This document shows, piece by piece, positions 7,573 through 16,086 of a DNA stretch of 22,973 bases (position 1 is the stretch's first letter; every line of letters starts with the position of its first letter). The position numbers and the translations under genes were made by a program. Source of the DNA: Candidatus Omnitrophota bacterium (GTDB lineage: Bacteria; Hinthialibacterota; Hinthialibacteria; Hinthialibacterales; JAKPRU01); assembly GCA_029557025.1 (NCBI GenBank), contig JAKPRU010001120.1, positions 1-22,973 on the forward strand. The letters are read 5' to 3'. The notes under the pieces were generated by a model. The model was given only the letters and a program-made list of their open reading frames with translations, searched no databases and was not told the DNA's origin.

Positions 7573-8973
7573 ATGCCCTTCATTTGGCAGGGAACAGACC
7601 TCTTGGCAGCCACTGGCGGACACCCGGTCGGGACAATCCCCGATTCCGTTACAGGCATCTCCACCGATTCCCGCAAGATCAAAGCAGGAAACCTCTTTGT
7701 AGCGCTGCGTGGAGAGCGATTTGACGGGCATGACTACCTTCATGACGCCCGAATGGCCGGAGCCGGCGCGGCCTTGATCGACGACATGTATCTGAAGCAG
7801 AACGCATCCCACCTACCCCTTCCCTCGGTTGTTGTGGAGGACACACTTGTGGCGTATGGGAATCTTGCCCGTTATTATCGCCGTTGTCTATCCTTTTCCG
7901 TTGCAGCGATCACCGGGAGTGTCGGAAAATCTACAACTCGCAGGATGGTCGCTCATATTCTTCAAAGAGCATTCCGCATTCATGAAACAAAAAAAAACTA
8001 TAATAATTTAGTGGGGACACCAAAAACATTGCTGGAGGCGAATGCCGATACGGACATTGTGGTTTTGGAACATGGGATTGACCGCCCCGGCGAAATGCTC
8101 CGCCTCGCCAGAATCTCCGAGCCGAACGTCGGCATTGTTGTATCGGTCGCTCCTTGCCATCTGGAAAGGCTTGGCACGCTCGAAGGGATCGCAACGGAAA
8201 AGGGAATGCTCTTGACAGAAGTTCAACCGAACGGCTGGGGGATTATCAACCTTGACAGCCCGTTTGCCTCCTACCTCCAGTCTCTCCCGCCTCGCTGCCT
8301 GTGCTTCAGTCTCCAAAGACATGCCCCGGTACAATGTATTCACGTCGAGACCGATGACCTGGCCCGCGCCCACTTTATCGTCCGCGACCCTCATGGAACG
8401 TGGTCATGTAATTTATCCGCACCCGGCGCGCATCTGGTCACAAATGCTCTCGCCGCCTGGTGCGTTGGAGAGATATACGGCGTTCCCTCGGAAGAAAGAT
8501 CTCTGGCACTGCACGAGTTTCAAGCCGACTGGGGGCGCCTCCGCCGCCGTGCCGGACGGAATGGTTCAATTGTGCTAGACGACGTCTACAACGCGAATCC
8601 CGTTGCTTTCCGGGCTGCGTTCGATACCCTTCGACGCACCTCCGCGTCGCGCAGAATCGCTGTAATCGGAAATATGCTGGAACTCGGTCCGCGCTCTGCT
8701 GAGTATCATCGTCTTCTCGGCCAGGATATCCCCGAATACGGCATTGATTATCTGTTCACTCTCGGCGATCTCGCGTTATGTGTGATTGATGGGGCAATCG
8801 AAAAAGGATTTCCACAGAATTGTGCTGTCTCCTGTATTAGCCATGAGGAGCTGGTTCAAAGATTATTAGAATTAATCAAGCCGGGTGATTTGATATTAGT
8901 TAAGGCTTCCCGGGGGATGGCATTCGAATCCGTTGTGGAGCGAATCATCGAATTCGTGGACGAAATAGATTGA
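7573..8973 (+). CDS. murF: UDP-N-acetylmuramoyl-tripeptide--D-alanyl-D-alanine ligase MurF
   Basis: The last cytoplasmic Mur ligase, attaching D-Ala-D-Ala to the tripeptide precursor. It shows the Mur N-terminal block GISTDSRKIKAGNLFVALRG, a P-loop variant TGSVGKSTT (lysine 119), the central KKNYNNLVGTPKTLL segment characteristic of MurF, and DDVYNANPVAFRAAFDTL in the C-terminal domain. The 466-residue length from ATG 7573 is standard. The ATG at 7525 would add 16 residues with no family match. No D-Ala-D-Ala ligase (ddl) gene is seen in the cluster, so the dipeptide must come from elsewhere. Its TGA lies directly before the mraY ribosome binding site. Confidence 0.94.
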   Translation: MPFIWQGTDLLAATGGHPVGTIPDSVTGISTDSRKIKAGNLFVALRGERFDGHDYLHDARMAGAGAALIDDMYLKQNASHLPLPSVVVEDTLVAYGNLARYYRRCLSFSVAAITGSVGKSTTRRMVAHILQRAFRIHETKKNYNNLVGTPKTLLEANADTDIVVLEHGIDRPGEMLRLARISEPNVGIVVSVAPCHLERLGTLEGIATEKGMLLTEVQPNGWGIINLDSPFASYLQSLPPRCLCFSLQRHAPVQCIHVETDDLARAHFIVRDPHGTWSCNLSAPGAHLVTNALAAWCVGEIYGVPSEERSLALHEFQADWGRLRRRAGRNGSIVLDDVYNANPVAFRAAFDTLRRTSASRRIAVIGNMLELGPRSAEYHRLLGQDIPEYGIDYLFTLGDLALCVIDGAIEKGFPQNCAVSCISHEELVQRLLELIKPGDLILVKASRGMAFESVVERIIEFVDEID

Positions 8974-8977
8974 GGAG
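8972..8977 (+). promoter_or_regulatory. Ribosome binding site fixing the mraY GTG start
   Basis: GAGGAG at 8972-8977, overlapping the murF stop, lies 7 bases before GTG 8985. This favours GTG over the upstream TTG at 8970. Confidence 0.7.
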
Positions 8978-8984
8978 AAGAAAC

Positions 8985-10085
8985 GTGGCGCTACTATTTC
9001 TTTATCCGTTAAGCCAAAGCATCGGGGTCTTCAATGTCTTCGTCTATATCTCCTTCCGAGCCGCGATGGCCGCTGTTACAGCTATGATTATCGGAGTTCT
9101 TGTCGGCCCTTCGATGATTCGCTGGCTTCGCCGATTAAGAATCGGACAAACCATACGGGGAGAGGGTGTCAAAGACCTTTATGAAAAGCATAAGGGCAAG
9201 GCGGGAACCCCGACAATGGGCGGCATCCTGATTCTCTTCTCTATCCTGGTCTCGACCCTGCTATGGGGAAACTTGAGCAATAAGTTGGTGGTCCTTGCGA
9301 TCATCGTGACTTTGTTGCTGGGATTTTTGGGGATGGTCGACGATTACCGTAAATTACGTAAAAAAGTCTATCACGGTCTTTCGGGGCGGGACAAGCTAAT
9401 GGTACAATTCGCAATCGGCGGTTTGTTAGGATTGTATTTTTACCTGGATCCGTTGACGGCCAGACACGCGCATGAGATCCCTGTACCATTTTTCAAAAAT
9501 ACGTTCATCGAGCTGGGAGTGTTATACATACCCTTTGTTGCCATCGTAATTACCGGGGCATCCAATGCGGTGAATTTAACCGACGGATTGGACGGATTGG
9601 CAAGCGGCTGTGTTATCATGGCCGCTTCCGCCTTCACCGTTTTGGCGTACATCGTCGGAAGAACCGATTGGAGCGGGTATCTCGCAATTCCTTTTGTCCC
9701 CGAAACAGGAGAATTGACCGTATTCTGCGCTGCCGTGGTCGGGGCCACGATGAGTTTCCTGTGGTTTAACGCACATCCTGCGGAGGTTTTCATGGGCGAC
9801 ACAGGTAGTCTTTCTCTGGGAGGAGCTCTCGGTGTGGTTGCCGTCATGCTCAAGCAGGAATTATTGCTTCTCATAATTGGAGGAGTGTTTGTTATCGAGG
9901 CTCTTTCAGTAATGATCCAGGTTGCCTCGTATCGCCTCCGGGGCGGAAAACGAGTATTCCTGATGGCCCCCATTCATCATCACTTTGAAATGCTGGGCTG
10001 GCCGGAATCGAAAATTATTACGCGCTTTTGGATTATCGCGGCCGTATTGGCGTTATTTGGCTTGGCTACGCTGAAAATTCGATAA
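8985..10085 (+). CDS. mraY: Phospho-N-acetylmuramoyl-pentapeptide-transferase MraY
   Basis: A polytopic inner-membrane enzyme transferring phospho-MurNAc-pentapeptide to undecaprenyl phosphate to give lipid I. About ten hydrophobic segments are spread along 366 residues, as expected. Diagnostic cytoplasmic motifs are present: KAGTPTMGGIL, the Mg-binding D119-D120-Y-R-K, NAVNLTDGLDGLA, FMGDTGSLSLGG, and APIHHHFE with the His triad at 331-333. The preferred start is GTG 8985, supported by an ideal GAGGAG; the TTG at 8970 overlapping the murF stop would add only five residues. Confidence 0.96.
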   Translation: MALLFLYPLSQSIGVFNVFVYISFRAAMAAVTAMIIGVLVGPSMIRWLRRLRIGQTIRGEGVKDLYEKHKGKAGTPTMGGILILFSILVSTLLWGNLSNKLVVLAIIVTLLLGFLGMVDDYRKLRKKVYHGLSGRDKLMVQFAIGGLLGLYFYLDPLTARHAHEIPVPFFKNTFIELGVLYIPFVAIVITGASNAVNLTDGLDGLASGCVIMAASAFTVLAYIVGRTDWSGYLAIPFVPETGELTVFCAAVVGATMSFLWFNAHPAEVFMGDTGSLSLGGALGVVAVMLKQELLLLIIGGVFVIEALSVMIQVASYRLRGGKRVFLMAPIHHHFEMLGWPESKIITRFWIIAAVLALFGLATLKIR

Positions 10086-10115
10086 GCAGCGGCCGATCGA
10101 GCAAGGATTCGGACA

Positions 10116-11507
10116 ATGATGTCGGAACAGGTTGACGGACGACGTTTCACAAGAAGATTCGACTATCGCAATCTTTATGGATCTACGGTAATGGTCATCG
10201 GTATGGCCCAAACCGGACAGGCTGTTACCGACTTACTTTTGCAGCAGGGTGCGAGAGTAATTGCCTGCGACACAGATCCCTCCAAACGAGCCGCTTTAGA
10301 GGAACGATACAAAGGGCTACCGGTCCGGATCCTTTTGGGACCACATGAGCCAGTTGAGAGACCGGATCTCATCGTCCTCAGCCCCGGCGTTCCGTGCAAG
10401 GGAGAGTTCTTTGACTGGATAGAAAAGAATCGCGTCCCTGTATTGGGTGAACTGGAGCTCGCCTCTCGCTTTCTCACACGTCCGATTGTTGCGGTTACAG
10501 GAACAAACGGAAAAACAACCATCACGGGGATGATCGCGCATATCCTCGGACAATCCGGATACGTGGGCGAAACCGCCGGCAACATTGGGAAACCTTTATC
10601 TTCTTTTGTGACCGAACACCGGGCGCGAGGTCCGGAACCGCTGGTAGTTGAGGTCAGTAGTTTTCAATTGGAAACGACTCAGCATTTCCGACCGAAGGTA
10701 GCGGTAATCTCTAATCTTGCGCCGGATCATTTGGATCGTTATGCCAACATCCAGGACTACTATGAAACAAAAAGCCTTATCGCGGCAAATCAGGTACAGG
10801 AAGACTGTCTATGGATCGGCCCGGGCGTGGCGGAACTCTGTTATCCCATAACCGACGCTACCATTCAATATTTCGACATCTCGGAACACAACGAGGATGG
10901 GTTGTATGAAGTTCACGGCACTGTATATCAGCGACTCGGCGCGTCAATGGAATGGGTAGAGATTCCCGGGTGGAAAGGCACTCCAATTCAACAGCGTCTT
11001 AATGCGATGGCCGCGGTCGGCGCAGCAAACAGCTTGGGAATCCCGGTTTCTGCCGGTTTTAAAGCATTACAGGACTACAAACCGCCCAGGCATCGTCTGG
11101 AATTCATTGCGTTCGTTCATAACATTGCGTGCTACAACGACTCGAAGGCTACCAATGTTCATGCAGTATGCGCGGCACTTCAATCCGTTCCCGCTCCCAT
11201 CTTTATGATTGCGGGCGGGCGCTACAAGGGCGATCCGCTGGATCCGCTATTTCCACTCGTTCGGGAAAAGGTGCGCCACATTTACCTTCTCGGAGAGGCG
11301 GCGGCACATTTTGCCCGTGCGTTGTCTCCATTTACAGAAGTTACGATTGTACGGAACATGCAGGAAGCCGTACAAAAGGCTCTTACAGAACAGGCGGGTC
11401 CGGGATCTCTTCTTCTTTCCCCTGCCTGCGCCAGTTGGGATATGTATCAAAACTACGAAGAACGTGGCGATGATTATGCCAGAGCGGTCGAGGAGGCGGC
11501 AAGATGA
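10116..11507 (+). CDS. murD: UDP-N-acetylmuramoylalanine--D-glutamate ligase MurD
   Basis: A cytoplasmic ligase adding D-glutamate to UDP-MurNAc-L-Ala. The N-terminal Rossmann-like domain (VMVIGMAQTGQAVTDLLLQQ) binds UDP. The P-loop TGTNGKTT has lysine 133, NLAPDHLDRY supplies a metal and carbamate region, and NDSKATN is the MurD-specific motif in the C-terminal domain. The 463-residue length is normal; about 20 residues precede the Rossmann strand. AAGGA 8 bases before ATG 10116 supports this start over the adjoining ATG 10119. The end overlaps ftsW by ATGA. Confidence 0.95.
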   Translation: MMSEQVDGRRFTRRFDYRNLYGSTVMVIGMAQTGQAVTDLLLQQGARVIACDTDPSKRAALEERYKGLPVRILLGPHEPVERPDLIVLSPGVPCKGEFFDWIEKNRVPVLGELELASRFLTRPIVAVTGTNGKTTITGMIAHILGQSGYVGETAGNIGKPLSSFVTEHRARGPEPLVVEVSSFQLETTQHFRPKVAVISNLAPDHLDRYANIQDYYETKSLIAANQVQEDCLWIGPGVAELCYPITDATIQYFDISEHNEDGLYEVHGTVYQRLGASMEWVEIPGWKGTPIQQRLNAMAAVGAANSLGIPVSAGFKALQDYKPPRHRLEFIAFVHNIACYNDSKATNVHAVCAALQSVPAPIFMIAGGRYKGDPLDPLFPLVREKVRHIYLLGEAAAHFARALSPFTEVTIVRNMQEAVQKALTEQAGPGSLLLSPACASWDMYQNYEERGDDYARAVEEAAR

Positions 11508-12667
11508 ATGTTGAAAAGTCTTTTGTGATTGCCGCCTTATTCATCGTAACCATTGCACTGGTCCTGGTGGGTCTCATTATATTGACCAGCGCCAGCGCTG
11601 CCCTCCTAACCAAAAAAGGGATCGATCAGAATGTCTATATACATCTAGGCAGACAGTTGATGTGGCTTGCAGTGGGGCTGGGCCTGATGGGTTTGGCGAC
11701 ACAATTCGACTACAATCTTCTGCGCCCTGTGGCCAGGCCAATGCTTCTTCTGAACATTGCCATGCTGGCCGCCGTCCTGTGGTCTCCGCTGGGATATACG
11801 ATCAATGGTGCTAAGCGCTGGCTTGATCTGGGCTTTATTCGTGTCCAGCCATCCGAGCTCGCCAAATTGACTATGGTCCTTTACCTGGCGGAAAGCTGGA
11901 GCCGCAAATACGAAGACATAGAGGATTTCTGGCGAGGTGTTGTGCCAACCGTTACTGTCGTCGGTGTAATGTTGGCGATGATCTTTCCTCAACCTGACAA
12001 GGGAACGGCTTTTTTCCTGGGTAGTTTTTGTGTTATGTTATGGTTCATTGCAGGCGGTAACATTCGGCGCATTCTGCCGGTTCTTTGCATTCTGCTGGTG
12101 CTGACCTGCATTTTGATCGGGGGCGACGACTATTCGCGGAAGCGTATCACCGGTTTCTTCTCTGAAGAGAGTCACCATATTCGAATGTCGAAGATCGCCT
12201 TCGCGAACGGTGGCTGGAGCGGTGTCGGAATCGGTCAGAGCCAGCAGACGATGGGGTTCCTTCCCGAACCGAATACCGACTTCATCTTTTCGGTTTACGC
12301 CGAAGAATTGGGATTCGTTCCCTGTATCTTGATGCTCGTCGCATTTGCTACAATCGTTTTTATTTCCGTCTATGTGGCGCTCAAATGCGATGATCTGTTC
12401 GGATCGTTGATTTCCGCCGGATGCGGCCTGTGCATTGGATTTCAGGCATTTTTAAATATCGGCGTCGTGACAAAGGTTGTTCCCACCACAGGAATTTCTC
12501 TGCCGTTTGTTTCCTACGGTGGGTCTTCTTTAGCTGTATTTATGGTCATGGTCGGCCTGATCATGAATGTAGCCAATGCAACCTTGCGGAGCGAGGTCTT
12601 CGAACAAGCCGCGCATTCAAAGCGGAGGCGACAGTCCTCTGCGGAGATGCATTCGCGGACAATGTGA
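11504..12667 (+). CDS. ftsW: Septal peptidoglycan glycosyltransferase FtsW (SEDS family)
   Basis: A SEDS-family polytopic membrane protein that polymerises lipid II at the septum together with FtsI. The 387 residues contain some nine to ten hydrophobic segments, NGAKRWLDLGFIRVQPSELAK after the early helices, FPQPDKGTA in mid-protein, and LPEPNTDFIFSVYAEELG, in which D259 corresponds to the catalytic aspartate of SEDS proteins. VVPTTGISLPFVSYGGSS near the end is the family signature. The C-terminus is a short basic cytoplasmic tail. Position between murD and murG identifies it as FtsW rather than RodA. Start ATG 11504 shares four bases with the murD stop. Confidence 0.95.
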   Translation: MNVEKSFVIAALFIVTIALVLVGLIILTSASAALLTKKGIDQNVYIHLGRQLMWLAVGLGLMGLATQFDYNLLRPVARPMLLLNIAMLAAVLWSPLGYTINGAKRWLDLGFIRVQPSELAKLTMVLYLAESWSRKYEDIEDFWRGVVPTVTVVGVMLAMIFPQPDKGTAFFLGSFCVMLWFIAGGNIRRILPVLCILLVLTCILIGGDDYSRKRITGFFSEESHHIRMSKIAFANGGWSGVGIGQSQQTMGFLPEPNTDFIFSVYAEELGFVPCILMLVAFATIVFISVYVALKCDDLFGSLISAGCGLCIGFQAFLNIGVVTKVVPTTGISLPFVSYGGSSLAVFMVMVGLIMNVANATLRSEVFEQAAHSKRRRQSSAEMHSRTM

Positions 12668-12682
12668 TTTGGAGAAGAGATC

Positions 12683-13774
12683 ATGAACGGACTGCTGATC
12701 ATCACAGGCGGAGGAACCGGCGGGCATCTATACCCCGCGCTCTCCGTCGCCTGCGAGGCGCGAAGGCGGAGACCCGACCAGCCTCTTCTCTATATTGGAG
12801 GGGATTCACCTGTAGAAAAAAGAAAGGTGGAGAAACTGGGTATTCCTTTTCAGGGATACCCGGTCCGTGGATTGTGCCGCCGTCGAATGTCTCAGAATAT
12901 GGAAATTTTATTGGAGCATGCGAAGGCCACGGCTCAGGCCAAACGATTACTTAACTCGGCCCCCCGGGGAATTGTGTTCGGTGTGGGCGGATATGCTTCC
13001 GCTCCGGCCATCCTGGCCGCACGAATCGCTCGATGGCCCATCGTCCTGCACGAACAGAATAGTTATCCGGGTGTTGTCAACCGCTGGTTTTCACAATACG
13101 CACGGGCAATCTGCATAACCTATGCGGAATGCCAACGCTATCTCAGCGGTCCCCCGCCGGTGCAGACAGGACTCCCGATCCGGCCTGAGGTACTTCCGCC
13201 GGAACACTGGCGCCGGTCCGAACGTCCGAGTGATCCGCCTTGCATTCTCATTTTGGGGGGCAGCCAGGGAGCCAGATCTCTTGTTGAAACGGTATTGGAA
13301 ACCTCGTTGTACATGGACGAAATAGACTACAAATATCGCATGGTATTACAGACGGGCGAGAAAAACCAGGATCTGGTAGAACTATTTCCCCCGCGTTCCC
13401 ATATCTCAACGCCGGCATTCATCGAGGATATGGCCCCCGTGTACAGATCCGCCGACCTGTTAATTTGCCGGGCGGGAGCTGCAACACTGGCGGAGGCCGC
13501 CGCGTGGCAGTTGCCAGCGATTCTCGTTCCGCTCCCGACTTCTGCGGGCGATCACCAGATGAAGAACGCACTCCATTACCAGAGGGCCGGTGGCGCTCAC
13601 GTTATCGCACAAAACGACCTTAACAAGAATCTTCTATTTCACACGATCTGCCGTACTTTGGAGGATGATTCTCGACGAAAGAACATGATCACTAGAATGG
13701 CATTACAGGCGGAACTTCAAGCTCATGTGAAAGTCATGGATGTCATTGAATCCGTCGCAGGAGGTCTTGCATGA
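12683..13774 (+). CDS. murG: UDP-GlcNAc--lipid I N-acetylglucosaminyltransferase MurG
   Basis: A peripheral inner-membrane GT-B glycosyltransferase converting lipid I to lipid II. The first G loop IITGGGTGGHLYPAL is at residues 6-20; GGYASAPAILAA and LHEQNSYPGVVNRW follow. The C-terminal domain has LILGGSQGAR and the UDP-GlcNAc-binding CRAGAATLAEAAAW plus ILVPLPTSAGDHQMKNA. Length is 363 residues, as expected. GGAG lies a few bases before the ATG. The TGA overlaps the murC start (ATGA). Confidence 0.95.
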   Translation: MNGLLIITGGGTGGHLYPALSVACEARRRRPDQPLLYIGGDSPVEKRKVEKLGIPFQGYPVRGLCRRRMSQNMEILLEHAKATAQAKRLLNSAPRGIVFGVGGYASAPAILAARIARWPIVLHEQNSYPGVVNRWFSQYARAICITYAECQRYLSGPPPVQTGLPIRPEVLPPEHWRRSERPSDPPCILILGGSQGARSLVETVLETSLYMDEIDYKYRMVLQTGEKNQDLVELFPPRSHISTPAFIEDMAPVYRSADLLICRAGAATLAEAAAWQLPAILVPLPTSAGDHQMKNALHYQRAGGAHVIAQNDLNKNLLFHTICRTLEDDSRRKNMITRMALQAELQAHVKVMDVIESVAGGLA

Positions 13775-15168
13775 AAATGAAAAATCGCATCAGACTTCGA
13801 CCGGGAATGCACATTCATTTCATTGGAATTGGTGGGATCGGAATGAGCGCCATCGCGTATGTTCTCAAGGCTTGGGGGTATACTGTGAGCGGATCTGATA
13901 TTCATGAAAGTTCGGTTACGGATCATCTGCGTTCCTGCGGTATTTCCGTGTTTCCGGAACATGCCGCTGAACATGTAATCCACGCAGACCTGATCGTGAT
14001 TTCCTCCGCAATTGACAGAGATAATCCGGAACGACTCGCTGCCGAACAAAGGGACATTCCAATATGCCACCGCGCCCGCATATTGGGAGAAATCGTCAAT
14101 CCGCGGAATGGAATTGTGGTCACAGGAACCCATGGGAAGACAACCATTACCGCAATGATTTCTCTTCTTTTACACAGGGCCGAACTCGATCCGACATGTC
14201 TAATCGGTGGCATACTTGAACCATTCGGCGGCAATGTGCGTGTCGGGCAATCCGAATGGGTCGTCGCGGAGGGAGATGAAAGTGACGGATCATTCCACAA
14301 TTTGCACCCGAAATTCGCCATCGTGAATAATATTGAACCGGATCATCTTGACTATTACAAGAATGTAAAGCAAATCCAGAAATCATTCCTGAAATTCCTT
14401 GAAGGGACCGATTCTCGTGGAGAGATCTGGATTTCAGCGGACTGCAAGAACGCGCGAATAGTTGCATCTAAGCTCGATCGGGCCATTCACACGTACGGCG
14501 AGAGTGCGGAGGCGGATTTACGATTTACGGACTATGAACGGGGTTCCTCGTTTACACATGTTCGAGTATGGCTGAGAGAGGATCTGCTGGGCTCCTTGTC
14601 TCTTTCGATTCCAGGGCGTTTTAATGTGCATAACGCTCTGGCCGCGGTTGCAGCAGGGCAATACGCCGGTCTTTCTTTTGAAAAGATTGCGGATATCCTG
14701 AAAGACTATCGCGGGATTCAGCGCCGTATGCAAATGAAGGGTAGGAGCGCAGGAGTCACCGTAATCGACGACTATGCGCATCATCCGACCGAGATTCGTG
14801 TTACGCTGAACGCACTCCGTGAAAGATTTCATGGCCGCCGTGTTGGAGTATTCCAACCGCATCGTTACACCCGAACCAAGCATTTGAAAGATGAGTTTTC
14901 CAAATCCTTTCAGGATGTGGATGTTCTAATCCTGACGGATGTGTATTCCGCGGGTGAATCCCCCCTGGAGGGCGTGGACGGTGAGACGCTCTTTCGCGCA
15001 ATCCGCCGCAATCATCGGGATGTTGTCTATGTGCCTCGGCTGGAGGAGGTCCCCGACTATTTGACCGACGTTCTCCGTGATGGAGATGTGTTGATCACGA
15101 TGGGCGCAGGAAATGTCTGGCAGGTGGGCGAGCAGTTGCTGGATCGTCTATCCGGAAAGCAGGAGTAG
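13771..15168 (+). CDS. murC: UDP-N-acetylmuramate--L-alanine ligase MurC
   Basis: The first Mur ligase, joining L-alanine to UDP-MurNAc in the cytoplasm. It begins with the MurC glycine-rich loop IHFIGIGGIGMSAIA, has the P-loop G119-T-H-G-K123-T-T, EGDESDGSF, NIEPDHLDYY, and the diagnostic DDYAHHPTEI. Length is 465 residues. Usually murB and ddl follow murC in this cluster; here ftsQ comes next with a 7-base gap, so neither is present. A fused MurC-MurB can also be excluded, since the protein ends just after the normal MurC C-terminus. Confidence 0.96.
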   Translation: MKMKNRIRLRPGMHIHFIGIGGIGMSAIAYVLKAWGYTVSGSDIHESSVTDHLRSCGISVFPEHAAEHVIHADLIVISSAIDRDNPERLAAEQRDIPICHRARILGEIVNPRNGIVVTGTHGKTTITAMISLLLHRAELDPTCLIGGILEPFGGNVRVGQSEWVVAEGDESDGSFHNLHPKFAIVNNIEPDHLDYYKNVKQIQKSFLKFLEGTDSRGEIWISADCKNARIVASKLDRAIHTYGESAEADLRFTDYERGSSFTHVRVWLREDLLGSLSLSIPGRFNVHNALAAVAAGQYAGLSFEKIADILKDYRGIQRRMQMKGRSAGVTVIDDYAHHPTEIRVTLNALRERFHGRRVGVFQPHRYTRTKHLKDEFSKSFQDVDVLILTDVYSAGESPLEGVDGETLFRAIRRNHRDVVYVPRLEEVPDYLTDVLRDGDVLITMGAGNVWQVGEQLLDRLSGKQE

Positions 15169-15175
15169 TCGCAGG

Positions 15176-16075
15176 ATGCGAACGCAGGATTCCGAGAACA
15201 GAGGCCGGTACAATATTCCGAACGGTGTACGAATGCTGATCCATCAGTGTTGCCGGGTACTGATTTATAGCGCTGTCATTGCGGGAGGGATCTGGCTCTT
15301 GATCGACGCTGTTTCATATTTCGGAACGTCCCACGATTTCAGGGTGCGAAAGATATACATTACAGGGACAAACTGGACCACGCCGGAGGAAATTCAGTTA
15401 CAATCCGAGTTGAGAATCGGAACAAATATCTGGTTTGTTCCCTGCAGACGTGTAGCACAGCGAGTTGCCCGCCATCCCTGGGTACGTTTTTGTCGTGTAT
15501 CGAAAATTCCACCGGATTGTGTAAGCATCGTCATCCAAGAAAGAACACCGCTGTGTACAGTATTGGATCGGCGGCATGGTGTTCTCTATAGTCTCGATTC
15601 GAGCGGCATTGTCTTGCCCGCCCTGTTCTTACCCCATCCCGATCCGGATGACTCCGTTGACGTACAGCGCCTCGAGGCTGTGCGAGCTCTGCCGTGTCTC
15701 ACGGGTCCCACGGTCGTATTTCTGCCCGGTCATCCGATTGAGGATACCCGGTATGTGAATGCACTAAATCTACTTGTTCGCCTGGAAGAATTATCGCCTG
15801 CTTTTCTGTCTCAAATTGATTCGGTAGAAATCTCTGAGGAAGATGGGATGGAAATGTTCCCCGCTCGCCGCGTCGAGCGGATTCGAATTCCATCTCCGGT
15901 ACCTGATTATCTGCCCAGGCAGATCATACAGGTATGGAGCCTGTTGGAGAAGGAGAATATCGAGTCGGAATATATTGATGCGCGATTTCCTAAGGCGGGT
16001 GTAGCCTTGAAGCCCAAGGCTTTGCAACCAAGCCGCTGGTACGAGCTGTGCAGCCGGAATTCTGATGCTGTGTGA
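15176..16075 (+). CDS. ftsQ: Cell division protein FtsQ (POTRA domain)
   Basis: A bitopic divisome protein linking FtsL/FtsB to upstream components. It has a short cytoplasmic N-terminus, one transmembrane helix at about residues 20-43, a POTRA domain at about 49-120 (strand pattern IYITGTNWTTPEEI, then ARHPWVRFCRVSKIPPDCVS and IQERTP), and a beta-rich C-terminal FtsQ/DivIB domain. The RHPWV element with the preceding basic residues is typical. ATG 15176 gives 299 residues and has GGAG 10 bases upstream; an in-frame ATG at 15113 lies well inside murC and is rejected. Conservation of this family is low, but topology, domain pattern and position before ftsA agree. Confidence 0.87.
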   Translation: MRTQDSENRGRYNIPNGVRMLIHQCCRVLIYSAVIAGGIWLLIDAVSYFGTSHDFRVRKIYITGTNWTTPEEIQLQSELRIGTNIWFVPCRRVAQRVARHPWVRFCRVSKIPPDCVSIVIQERTPLCTVLDRRHGVLYSLDSSGIVLPALFLPHPDPDDSVDVQRLEAVRALPCLTGPTVVFLPGHPIEDTRYVNALNLLVRLEELSPAFLSQIDSVEISEEDGMEMFPARRVERIRIPSPVPDYLPRQIIQVWSLLEKENIESEYIDARFPKAGVALKPKALQPSRWYELCSRNSDAV

Positions 16076-16078
16076 GGA
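16074..16078 (+). promoter_or_regulatory. Ribosome binding site fixing the ftsA start
   Basis: GAGGA at 16074-16078 is 8 bases before ATG 16087. The alternatives are GTG 16072, which overlaps the ftsQ stop and this site itself, and TTG 16084, spaced only 5 bases from it. Confidence 0.6.
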
Positions 16079-16086
16079 ATAAATTG

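Noticed and set aside
9440..9973. A 177-codon minus-strand ORF within mraY
   Set aside because: Antisense shadow of MraY; no family pattern and no ribosome binding site that would favour it.
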